DNA of 24,873 bases from contig RFZE01000006.1 in NCBI GenBank assembly GCA_009920875.1, positions 1 to 24,873 of the forward strand, in the 5' to 3' direction. A program made the translations under genes and the position numbers. How positions within the stretch are numbered: the first letter of the stretch is position 1; each line of letters starts with the position of its first letter. This DNA comes from Alphaproteobacteria bacterium (lineage in GTDB: Bacteria; Pseudomonadota; Alphaproteobacteria; RS24). Under the pieces are notes generated by a model that did not search any database, was not told the DNA's origin, and saw only the letters and a program-made list of their open reading frames with translations. This document shows positions 1 through 7,332 of this stretch, in pieces.

Positions 1-210
1 GATATGGACGCGCTGGCCAAACAGCGCGCCGCCATTGAAGCGGTATTTGCGGCGCAGGAAGATGCGTTTTTCACATCCGGTCGCTTGCTCGACCACGGCG
101 TGGTTGACCCGCGCGATACGCGTAAAATTTTGGGCTTCACGCTGGAAACCATTTGGGAGCGCGAACACAGAACGCTCAACCCGAACGCCTTTGGCGTCGG
201 TCGGATGTAG
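1..210 (+). CDS. Acyl-CoA carboxylase beta (carboxyltransferase) subunit, C-terminal end
   Basis: The frame is open from base 1 and stops at 208-210, so only the last 69 residues of a longer protein are visible. The tail (SGRLLDHGVVDPRDTRKILG, then a closing FGVGRM) matches the C-terminus of biotin-dependent carboxyltransferase beta subunits of the methylcrotonyl-CoA/geranyl-CoA carboxylase type, where an Asp-Pro-x-Asp-Thr-Arg stretch and an FGVxRM-like end are usual. The subunit transfers the carboxyl group from biotin to an acyl-CoA. It lies 10 bp before the hydratase and shares the operon with the alpha subunit at 1027-3030, which supports the call. The residue that separates methylcrotonyl from geranyl substrates lies upstream of the window, so the substrate is undecided. 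Confidence 0.85.
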   Translation, partial: DMDALAKQRAAIEAVFAAQEDAFFTSGRLLDHGVVDPRDTRKILGFTLETIWEREHRTLNPNAFGVGRM

Positions 211-220
211 GGGGATTATC

Positions 221-1024
221 ATGCAAGCACCTGATACAAGCGTCGTATTATTGGAAGAAGATAAAGATTGGGCCACGGTTTGGCTCAATCGTCCTGAAGC
301 GCGCAATGCCATGTCCGATGAATTAATGTCTGAACTGCAGGCCGTGTTTGATTATCTGAAAGCGCGCGATGATATTCGCGGCATCACCGTACGCGGCAAG
401 GGCGAAGCGTTTTGCGCCGGTGGCGATTTGAAAGGCTTTAAGAATAATTTTCAGGCCGTGCGAAGCGATGAAGAAGTGGTGCAGGACAGCTCGAAAATGG
501 GCAATTTCTTCCTCACCGTTCGCTCCATGCCGCAAGTGATTATTTTTGTGCTGCACGGGGCGGCTATGGCCGGTGGGCTGGGCATGGCCTCGGCGGCTGA
601 TATTGTCATTGCCGTTAAGGATACCAAAATGGCCCTGACCGAAACCGCTATCGGCATCGTGCCGGCGCAAATCGGTCGCTATATTGTCGCCCGCACGGGC
701 GACGTAAAAGCGCGCCGCATCATGTTGACCGGCCATCGTTTTACGGCTCTTGAGGGGGCGGAATACGGTCTGGTTGATTTTGCCGTCGATGATATGGCAG
801 CAGCGGAAGCGCAATTGGCTGATCTTGTCGCCGGTGTGCGTCGCTGTGCGCCGGGAGCCAATGCGGCGACCAAGGAATTGCTGGAAGCCAATAAGCATCT
901 CGATGATGTCGCCATGATACGCTATGCCGGTGAGACTTTTGCAAAGAGCGTGAAAAGCGATGAAGGCAAAGAGGGTGTCGCTTCCTTTCTTGAAAAGCGC
1001 AAGCCGAATTGGGTGCAGGAGTAA
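221..1024 (+). CDS. Enoyl-CoA hydratase/isomerase family (methylglutaconyl- or isohexenylglutaconyl-CoA hydratase-like)
   Basis: A 267-residue crotonase-fold protein that would hydrate the product of the neighbouring carboxylase. The ATG at 221 gives the normal family N-terminus; the frame is open upstream to base 35, but that part only overlaps the beta-subunit gene. Visible motifs are LNRPEARNAM (residues 22-31), the oxyanion-hole region AFCAGGDL (63-70) and GGLGMASAADI (118-128). In crotonase two glutamates do acid-base catalysis. The second is kept here (E141), but the position of the first (GGGCE in crotonase) is Gly121. The stretch GIVPAQI (144-150) resembles the hydratases of the leucine (liuC) and acyclic-terpene (atuE) pathways. 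Order beta-hydratase-alpha is also that of those clusters. The stop lies 2 bp before the next ATG, so translation is probably coupled. Confidence 0.88.
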   Translation: MQAPDTSVVLLEEDKDWATVWLNRPEARNAMSDELMSELQAVFDYLKARDDIRGITVRGKGEAFCAGGDLKGFKNNFQAVRSDEEVVQDSSKMGNFFLTVRSMPQVIIFVLHGAAMAGGLGMASAADIVIAVKDTKMALTETAIGIVPAQIGRYIVARTGDVKARRIMLTGHRFTALEGAEYGLVDFAVDDMAAAEAQLADLVAGVRRCAPGANAATKELLEANKHLDDVAMIRYAGETFAKSVKSDEGKEGVASFLEKRKPNWVQE

Positions 1025-1026
1025 TC

Positions 1027-3030
1027 ATGGCCGAAAAGAAAAACACCATTCGCAAAATTTTGGTTGCCAATCGCGGTGAGATTGCCTGCCGCGTTATGCG
1101 CACGGCGCGCGATTTGGGTATTCGCACAGTCGCGGTTTATTCCGAACCGGATGCCGCCGCGCCGCATGTTGCCATGGCCGATGAAGCAGTGCTGATAGGG
1201 CCAGGGCCGGTCGGGCAAAGCTATTTGGTCGCCGAAAAAATACTTGATGCCGCCCAGCAGACCGGCGCTGATGCCGTTCACCCAGGCTATGGGTTTTTGT
1301 CGGAAAATGCCGATTTCTCTGCCGCCGTTGAAAAGGCGGGGCTGACTTTTATCGGGCCGACGGCTGAAGCGATTGATTTGATGGGCAATAAAGCGGCCGC
1401 CAAGCGCCGCATGATTGAGGCCGATGTGCCATGCGTGCCGGGCTATGAGGGCGAAGACCAAAGCGATAAAGTGCTGGTGAAGGAGGGCAAAAAAATCGGC
1501 TTTCCGATTATGGTGAAGGCCGCTGCCGGCGGCGGCGGGCGCGGCATGCGCTTGGTCGATGCAGCAGACGGGCTGGAAGCGGCGATATCAACAGCGCGCT
1601 CGGAAGCTGAAAATGCTTTCGGCTCGGGCGAATTGATTTTGGAAAAAGCCATTGTCAAACCGCGCCATGTTGAAATTCAAGTATTTGCCGACAGTCACGG
1701 CAATGTCATTCATTTGGGCGAGCGCGATTGCTCGGTGCAGCGCCGCCATCAAAAAGTCATTGAAGAAGCGCCTTGTCCGGTAATGACGCAAGAGCTGCGC
1801 GCCGCTATGGGCAAGGCGGCGGTTGATGCTGCCAAGTCGATTGACTATCGCGGCGCGGGCACGGTCGAGTTTTTGCTCGACGCTGACGGCAGTTTCTATT
1901 TTCTGGAAATGAACACGCGCCTGCAGGTTGAGCACCCGGTCACGGAAGAAGTGACGGGGCTTGATTTGGTGGCGCTGCAAATCAAAGTGGCGGAAGGTGA
2001 AACGCTTGGGCTGTCGCAAGATGATGTGACGCTATCGGGACACTCGATTGAAGTGCGGCTTTATGCCGAAGACCCGACCAAGGGATTTTTGCCCAGCACC
2101 GGCACAGTGGCGTGTTTTGAGCAAGTGGCGCGCGCCGGTGTGCGTTACGATACGGGCATTCGCGGCGGGCAAGAAATCTCGCCGTTTTATGACCCGATGA
2201 TTGCCAAGCTCATCACCACCGGCCCGACCCGCGAAGCGGCGCGCAAGCTGATGGTCGAGGCCTTGACCGATACGGCGCTTTTCGGGCCGAAAACCAATCG
2301 CGACTTTCTGATTGCCTGTTTGGAAAAAGACGATTTTATCTCGGGCGATTTCTCAACCGCCTTTATTGCCGAAAACTTCACCGATGAAGAACTGGCCCCG
2401 CCGCAAGCCGATGCAGTGTCGGTTGCGGTTCTGGCAGTGCGTCATTTCATTTGCGACCATGAAAAAGCCCGCGCCAAAGCCATGCATGTGCCGCAAGGTC
2501 TGGTTAATTTCACCAGCGATGAGGCCTTGCGTACCCCTTATAAGCTGGCCATTGGCGAGGACGAGATTTCCGTCTCGGTGCGCTCAAAAAGCCCGACGCA
2601 TTTTTCCGTTCATATTGGTGACGATATTATCGATTTGGATGTGCAGGCGCATGACTGCACGCATATGGTGCTCAATAGTGTCGGCAAACAATATGTCAGC
2701 CAAGCTTTCTTGGATGGCGAGACATTATTTGCGACCATTAATGGCGCAAGCTTTACCTGCAGCAATGTATTGATGCGCAATGCAGCCAGCGATGAGGCGG
2801 GTGACGGCAGCAAAGTCATCGCGCCCATGCACGGCAAAGTGTTGGAGCTTTTTGTCGGCAAGGGCGATGCGGTGGCCATAGGCGACCGCTTGGCGATTAT
2901 TGAGGCAATGAAAATGCAGCATGAGATTCTCGCAACGGTCGATGGCACGGTAGAAGACGTATTGGTGGCCGCCGAGGCGCAAGTCGCCGCCGAGGATTTG
3001 TTAATCGCTATTGATATGGGCGAGGAATAG
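1027..3030 (+). CDS. Acyl-CoA carboxylase alpha subunit (biotin carboxylase plus biotin carrier; MCC/GCC type)
   Basis: A 667-residue biotin-dependent carboxylase subunit, the usual length for methylcrotonyl-CoA or geranyl-CoA carboxylase alpha. The N-terminal biotin carboxylase domain begins ILVANRGEIACR (11-22). The ATP-grasp glycine loop is KAAAGGGGRGM (164-174) and the signature EMNTRLQVEH is at 294-303. The C-terminal carrier domain has the biotinylation motif EAMKM with Lys629 as the modified residue, 38 residues from the end. It uses ATP and bicarbonate to carboxylate biotin, then hands the carboxyl group to the beta subunit encoded upstream. The ATG at 1027 is chosen over an upstream in-frame TTG at 1009 because GCAGGAG precedes it at good spacing and the TTG lies inside the hydratase gene. 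Cofactor synthesis is encoded two genes downstream (bioB). Confidence 0.95.
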   Translation: MAEKKNTIRKILVANRGEIACRVMRTARDLGIRTVAVYSEPDAAAPHVAMADEAVLIGPGPVGQSYLVAEKILDAAQQTGADAVHPGYGFLSENADFSAAVEKAGLTFIGPTAEAIDLMGNKAAAKRRMIEADVPCVPGYEGEDQSDKVLVKEGKKIGFPIMVKAAAGGGGRGMRLVDAADGLEAAISTARSEAENAFGSGELILEKAIVKPRHVEIQVFADSHGNVIHLGERDCSVQRRHQKVIEEAPCPVMTQELRAAMGKAAVDAAKSIDYRGAGTVEFLLDADGSFYFLEMNTRLQVEHPVTEEVTGLDLVALQIKVAEGETLGLSQDDVTLSGHSIEVRLYAEDPTKGFLPSTGTVACFEQVARAGVRYDTGIRGGQEISPFYDPMIAKLITTGPTREAARKLMVEALTDTALFGPKTNRDFLIACLEKDDFISGDFSTAFIAENFTDEELAPPQADAVSVAVLAVRHFICDHEKARAKAMHVPQGLVNFTSDEALRTPYKLAIGEDEISVSVRSKSPTHFSVHIGDDIIDLDVQAHDCTHMVLNSVGKQYVSQAFLDGETLFATINGASFTCSNVLMRNAASDEAGDGSKVIAPMHGKVLELFVGKGDAVAIGDRLAIIEAMKMQHEILATVDGTVEDVLVAAEAQVAAEDLLIAIDMGEE

Positions 3031-3039
3031 GAAAAGACC

Positions 3040-3837
3040 ATGTTGAATGAAGCTTTGGATTTTAAAGCCGAAAGCGATGCGCTTTACGCTTTGATGAAGG
3101 ATTTGGACGATGCCGCTTTTGACGCGCCCACGCAGTTTAAGGGCTGGACGCTGAATAATGTGCTGGAGCATTTGCATATGTGGAATTGGGCCGCCAATGA
3201 AAGCTATGTCGATGAAGACAATTTCGTCAGCTGGCTCGACGGCGTTTTAAAAGCTATGGCCGGCAGCGGCGGCATGCGCGGCTATGAGGCTGAGTGGAAT
3301 GGCGGCAAAAAGGGTCAAGAATTGCTCGCCATATGGTATGGTTTTTACACCGAGATGGCGGCGCGCTTTGTCGAAGTTGATGCGAAAAAGCGTCTTAAAT
3401 GGGCCGGGCCTGATATGAGCGCGCGGTCATCTATTTCAGCGCGATTGATGGAAACATGGGCGCATGGTCAAGAGGTTTTCGACCAGCTTGGTGTGGTGCG
3501 CGAAAATACCGATTCCATTCGTTCTATCGCCGTATTGGGCACAAACACTTTTGGCTGGACCTATGCGACCCGCGGCGAAACGCCGCCTGGGCCCATGCCT
3601 TTTGTTAAATTGACGGCGCCATCGGGCGATGTTTGGGAATTTGGAGAACCGTCTGATGAAGAGCGTGTTGAAGGCGCAGCGGCGGATTTCTGCCAAGTTG
3701 TGACGCAAGTGCGCAATATAGCCGATACCGATTTGCTGGTGACAGGCGCGGTGGCGACCGATTGGATGTCAAAAGCGCAATGCTTTGCCGGTGCGCCGGA
3801 AACCCCGCCCGCACCGGGTACACGCTTCACAAAATAA
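3040..3837 (+). CDS. Mycothiol-dependent maleylpyruvate isomerase-like metal-binding protein (TIGR03084/DinB fold)
   Basis: A 265-residue protein that I recognise as the TIGR03084 type: an N-terminal DinB-like four-helix bundle with FKGWTLNNVLEHLH (33-46), the segment ARLMETWAHGQEV (134-146), and a C-terminal part with FCQVVTQVRN. His46, Glu138 and His142 have the spacing of the zinc triad described for mycothiol-dependent maleylpyruvate isomerase. The true substrate is unknown. It starts 9 bp after the carboxylase alpha stop, with GGAAAAGA as ribosome binding site, so it sits inside the acyl-CoA operon and probably handles a pathway intermediate or a thiol adduct. The family was first described from actinobacteria, which make mycothiol; an alphaproteobacterium would be expected to use glutathione instead. 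Confidence 0.8.
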   Translation: MLNEALDFKAESDALYALMKDLDDAAFDAPTQFKGWTLNNVLEHLHMWNWAANESYVDEDNFVSWLDGVLKAMAGSGGMRGYEAEWNGGKKGQELLAIWYGFYTEMAARFVEVDAKKRLKWAGPDMSARSSISARLMETWAHGQEVFDQLGVVRENTDSIRSIAVLGTNTFGWTYATRGETPPGPMPFVKLTAPSGDVWEFGEPSDEERVEGAAADFCQVVTQVRNIADTDLLVTGAVATDWMSKAQCFAGAPETPPAPGTRFTK

Positions 3838-3877
3838 GGCGCACTTGCTACAAAAATTAACCAATAAAGAGAATTAA

Positions 3878-4885
3878 ATGTCTGAAACAATTGAAATGAG
3901 TGCTACGCCAAGCGCGGTAGAGCCAAGATATAATTGGACCCGTGAAGAGGTTGAGGCGCTGTTTGCCCTGCCGTTCAATGATTTGATTTTTGAAGCGCAG
4001 AATGTGCATCGACAATGGTTTGATGCCAATGAGGTGCAAAAAAGCACGCTTTTGTCGATTAAAACCGGCGGCTGTCCGGAAGATTGCAATTATTGCAGTC
4101 AGAGCGCCAAATTTGATACCGGCCTCAAAGCCACCAAGCTGATGGATGTCGAGGCGGTGTTGCAAGGGGCGCAGCGTGCCAAAGATGCCGGTGCCTCGCG
4201 CTATTGCATGGGCGCGGCGTGGCGTAGCCCGAAAGACCGCGATATGGATGCGGTATGCGAGATGATAAAAGGTGTGCGCGCAATGGGCATGGAAACCTGT
4301 ATGACACTGGGCATGCTGACAGCTGAGCAAGCGGCAAAATTGAAAGAAGCGGGGCTGGATTTTTACAATCACAATATCGACACCTCGGAAGAGTTTTACG
4401 GCGAGATTATCACCACGCGCAGTTTCGAAGACCGCATCGAAACCATCGGCCATGTGCAAGATGCCGGCATTAATGTCTGCGCTGGCGGCATTCTCGGCAT
4501 GGGCGAAGAGGTTGGTGACCGCGCGTCCATGCTGCTGACACTGGCCAATCTCAATCCGCAGCCGCAATCCGTGCCGATTAATATGCTGATACCGATTGCC
4601 GGCACGCCTATGGGCGATAATGAGGCGGTCGATCCGATTGATTTTGTCCGTTGCATTGCCGTGGCCCGCATCATGATGCCGAAATCGGTTGTGCGCTTGT
4701 CGGCCGGGCGGGAATGGATGTCGGATGAGACGCAAGCTTTGTGTTTTCTCGCCGGTGCCAATTCGATTTTCGTCGGTGAAGCCTTGTTGACCACGGCCAA
4801 TCCGCATATTGATAAAGACAATAATCTTTTTAATCGGCTGGGGCTTAAGCCTATGGCCGCCCACAGCTGCCCATCGGCTGTCTGA
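3878..4885 (+). CDS. bioB: Biotin synthase
   Basis: A 335-residue radical-SAM enzyme that inserts sulfur into dethiobiotin, the last step of biotin synthesis. The radical-SAM cysteines are C66, C70 and C73 in GGCPEDCNYCSQS. The ligands of the second [2Fe-2S] cluster are also visible: Cys in SRYCMG, METCMT and INVCAGG, and the Arg in VVRLSAGREW. The length is normal for the family, with about 13 extra N-terminal residues compared with the E. coli protein. It stands without other bio genes, 40 bp after the TIGR03084 gene and 18 bp before an acyl-CoA dehydrogenase, in an operon whose carboxylase needs biotin. No BirA-type operator was recognised in the 40-bp gap. Confidence 0.97.
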   Translation: MSETIEMSATPSAVEPRYNWTREEVEALFALPFNDLIFEAQNVHRQWFDANEVQKSTLLSIKTGGCPEDCNYCSQSAKFDTGLKATKLMDVEAVLQGAQRAKDAGASRYCMGAAWRSPKDRDMDAVCEMIKGVRAMGMETCMTLGMLTAEQAAKLKEAGLDFYNHNIDTSEEFYGEIITTRSFEDRIETIGHVQDAGINVCAGGILGMGEEVGDRASMLLTLANLNPQPQSVPINMLIPIAGTPMGDNEAVDPIDFVRCIAVARIMMPKSVVRLSAGREWMSDETQALCFLAGANSIFVGEALLTTANPHIDKDNNLFNRLGLKPMAAHSCPSAV

Positions 4886-4903
4886 CATAGATAGGGGTTC
4901 ATT

Positions 4904-6103
4904 ATGGATTTGAAACTTTCGAGTGAAGAACAGGCCTTTCAGCAAGAAATTCGCACTTGGTTTGAAAAAGCCTTGCCTGAAGGTCACCCGTTTCGGGGCG
5001 GCAGCATCATCAATATGACGCGTGATGAAATGGCCGAATGGCAAGCCATTTTGAACAGCAATGGCTGGGGAGCCATTGGCTGGCCCGAAGAACAGGGCGG
5101 CACCGGTTGGAGCGACCCGCAAAAGGCGATTTTTCAGGCTGAAGCGGCACGCGTCAATGCGCCCGGTCAATCACCTTTCGGCGTGACAATGGTCGGGCCG
5201 GTGATTTGTGCTTTCGGCACGGATGAGCAAAAGGCCGAGCATTTGCCGCATATTTTGGACGGCTCTCGCTTTTGGTGTCAGGGCTATTCCGAACCGGGTT
5301 CAGGTTCTGACCTTGCTTCCTTGCGCACGGCAGCCGTGCGCGATGGCGATGATTATGTCGTCAATGGTCAGAAGATTTGGACCACGCAAGCGCATATTGC
5401 CGATTGGATTTTCTGCTTGGTGCGCACCAGCACGGAAGGCAAGCCGCAAGAAGGCATTTCATTCCTGCTGATTGACATGAAAACGCCGGGCATTGAAGTG
5501 AAACCGATTTACTCCATTGATGGCGACCATCATTTGAACGAGGTTTATTTCACCGATGTGCGCGTGCCGGTGACAAATTTGGTCGGCAATGAAAATGAAG
5601 GCTGGACTTACGCCAAATATTTGCTCGGCCATGAGCGCGCCGGTATCGCCGGCACGGATATTATCGTCAACGGCTTGGCCAATTTGAAAACCGTGCATGA
5701 TTATTTGTCGGAAACGGCGGGCGACAGTTATCAGGCCGATGCCTTTGCCAAACGCCATGCCGAGCTTTCCGTGCGTTATGAGTCACTGCAAATGCTGGAA
5801 AACCGCGCCTTGTTTGCTGAAGAAGGCTCGGGCGACAGCCTGATTTTGCCGCTGCCGATGAAAACATTGGGCACCGAATTGCAGCAAGATATGGGCGATT
5901 TGGCTTATGACATGCTGGGCGCGGACTCGACGGTCTTGTTCTCAGCCGACTTTGAGCCGACGGTCGGTGATAATGAGCCGAATTATCGCGCGACTGCGCC
6001 GAACATGACCCATTCCATGCTGTTCAATCGTGCCTCGACAATTTTCGGCGGCACGACGGAAGTGCAAAAGGGCATTATGTCGAAATTCGTGTTGGGGCTG
6101 TAA
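4904..6103 (+). CDS. Acyl-CoA dehydrogenase family protein
   Basis: A 399-residue FAD flavoprotein that introduces an alpha-beta double bond into an acyl-CoA. The family signature CQGYSEPGSGSDLASL (125-140) is followed by the flavin-contact stretch NGQKIWTT (154-161). The C-terminus has IFGGTTEVQ where medium-chain enzymes have YEGTSQIQ, so the classic C-terminal catalytic Glu is absent. Glu244 in LLGHERAGIAG is a plausible base in the position used by isovaleryl-CoA dehydrogenase; that assignment is an inference from motif alignment by eye. In a leucine or terpene pathway this step precedes the carboxylase, consistent with the operon. The ATG follows AGGGG at useful spacing. The gene ends only 5 bp from the stop of the convergent thioesterase gene. 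Confidence 0.93.
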   Translation: MDLKLSSEEQAFQQEIRTWFEKALPEGHPFRGGSIINMTRDEMAEWQAILNSNGWGAIGWPEEQGGTGWSDPQKAIFQAEAARVNAPGQSPFGVTMVGPVICAFGTDEQKAEHLPHILDGSRFWCQGYSEPGSGSDLASLRTAAVRDGDDYVVNGQKIWTTQAHIADWIFCLVRTSTEGKPQEGISFLLIDMKTPGIEVKPIYSIDGDHHLNEVYFTDVRVPVTNLVGNENEGWTYAKYLLGHERAGIAGTDIIVNGLANLKTVHDYLSETAGDSYQADAFAKRHAELSVRYESLQMLENRALFAEEGSGDSLILPLPMKTLGTELQQDMGDLAYDMLGADSTVLFSADFEPTVGDNEPNYRATAPNMTHSMLFNRASTIFGGTTEVQKGIMSKFVLGL

Positions 6104-6108
6104 GCGGC

Positions 6109-6900
6109 TTACTGAAAAATAGCAATGTGCTGCGCCGAGTCCATGACGCGGCGGCCTTGGCTGTTCCAAACCTGTATCAGCTGCGATGAATAACCGTCGC
6201 GGATAAAGCGGGTTGCGGAGCGCATCAGCCACCAGCCATCTTCCGTGTTGAAATCATTGGTCAGGAAATTGACGTTCCAATTCATGCTCGACAGCGCGCG
6301 CACGCCGCTAATCGTGCCGAAAGCGGCGGGCGGTGTATCGGCCAAAACGACCAAAGGCAGCAGCCCTTTATCCCAGCTTTCAGGGTCGGTCAGGCGCGTC
6401 CATATCAACATATCAGGGTCATCCGATTGCTCGAAAAATTTCGGGCCGGAAACCCAGCGGCGGTCAAAATTAACCAAAAAATTAGGCGCACCGGTGGCCA
6501 ATTCATAAGGCTCTATGTCTTCAGGCCGTTTGACATTTTCCTTCGGCGGATAATCCATCACCATATCCAGCTCGCGCTCGACACCAAAGGTGAAATAGCC
6601 ATGCGTACCGGCACCGGCTTCCGAGTCCAATTCGGCGCGCAATGTCACATTGTTTTTGCCGCGCCGTAAAACCTTGCTGGTGACGGTCAATTCATCAACC
6701 GCCGGGCCGATAAAATTAATCTGCATGGTGCGCAAAGGCGGCAAGTCATCATGGTCGTTCAATATGGCGGCCAGCAACAGCGCCGATGTGATGCCGCCAA
6801 AAGCGGTGCGCCCCTGTTTCCATGTCTCGGGCAAATTGGCGGTATAAGTGTCGGGGCCGGAGGCGAGAAAATTATTTATCATTGCGGTATAGCTGGTCAT
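6109..6900 (-). CDS. Acyl-CoA thioesterase-like, double hotdog protein
   Basis: A 263-residue protein of the TesB-like/4HBT_3 thioesterase family. The first hotdog half has ETWKQGRTAFGGITSALLL (25-43), where the FGG helix start is typical, and then LRTMQINFIGPAV. The second half has the TISGVRALSSMNWNVNFL stretch and a final RRVMDSAQHIAIFQ end typical of these proteins. It likely hydrolyses acyl-CoA to free acid and CoA and may relieve CoA sequestration next to the acyl-CoA operon it faces. It starts 9 bp after the stop of the GIY-YIG gene, so the two are probably cotranscribed. There is no room for a terminator between it and the convergent dehydrogenase gene. Confidence 0.82.
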   Translation of the reverse strand: MTSYTAMINNFLASGPDTYTANLPETWKQGRTAFGGITSALLLAAILNDHDDLPPLRTMQINFIGPAVDELTVTSKVLRRGKNNVTLRAELDSEAGAGTHGYFTFGVERELDMVMDYPPKENVKRPEDIEPYELATGAPNFLVNFDRRWVSGPKFFEQSDDPDMLIWTRLTDPESWDKGLLPLVVLADTPPAAFGTISGVRALSSMNWNVNFLTNDFNTEDGWWLMRSATRFIRDGYSSQLIQVWNSQGRRVMDSAQHIAIFQ

Positions 6901-6909
6901 ATTATCCCC

Positions 6910-7188
6910 TTAATTTCCGCTAATGCCCAATAAGCGCTGGCGCTCAGGGCGGTTGTTTTTCAGTTCATATTCCCGCGACATGGCGGCGCTGCGGGTTTTG
7001 AAAACTTCGCTGTGCACAAGCTGCCATTTGCGTCCCCGCGTGGCCTTTGCGCCGCTGCCATCATTATGCGCGGCCAAGCGTTTTTCCAAATCCGTGGTCC
7101 AGCCGACATAGGATTTTGACGGCCCGTCATCGCAGCTTTTCAGCAGATAGACATAGCAGGATTTGGGCATTTGGCGAGGCTTTTCCAT
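6910..7188 (-). CDS. GIY-YIG nuclease-fold protein (YhbQ/UPF0213-like)
   Basis: A 92-residue single-domain GIY-YIG protein. The first motif is CYVYLLK (11-17), followed by SYVGWTTDLEKRLAAHN (26-42), which carries the conserved Tyr, Gly and Arg, and REYELK (72-77) with the metal-binding Glu region. Small proteins of this type occur widely in bacteria; some cleave DNA, and their cellular role is mostly unsettled. The ATG at 7188 is used; an in-frame ATG at 7170 (MPKSCYVY) is a good alternative and would remove six non-conserved residues. The gene starts the - strand pair with the thioesterase and is divergent from the polyamine operon, sharing an intergenic region of about 145 bp. Confidence 0.85.
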   Translation of the reverse strand: MEKPRQMPKSCYVYLLKSCDDGPSKSYVGWTTDLEKRLAAHNDGSGAKATRGRKWQLVHSEVFKTRSAAMSREYELKNNRPERQRLLGISGN

Positions 7189-7332
7189 GCCCTATTTTTG
7201 CGCGATTCCCGCACTGCATAAATTTGCTTTACAGCTTTGAAAAAAGTGTCTAATGACGCGTCAGCCGACCAAAAAGGCGGCATTGGAGGTGACTCACGGG
7301 TCCTGTTTTTTGACGATTTCGCGGAGGGTGAC

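Noticed and set aside
323..898. Open frame of 191 codons opposite the enoyl-CoA hydratase
   Set aside because: It lies wholly within the hydratase on the other strand and shows no motif or start signal.
3857..5170. Long open frame (437 codons) on the - strand opposite bioB
   Set aside because: It is antisense to a certain gene with full radical-SAM motifs. Its translation is rich in His, Arg and Phe without family motifs, as expected for the shadow of GC-biased codons.
7285..7311. Hairpin plus six T bases in front of the carboxy(nor)spermidine dehydrogenase, as a possible attenuator
   Set aside because: The stem has only about four to five pairs with a bulge (GAC/GTC plus a flanking pair or two), too weak to call a terminator. 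No polyamine riboswitch-like structure was seen.
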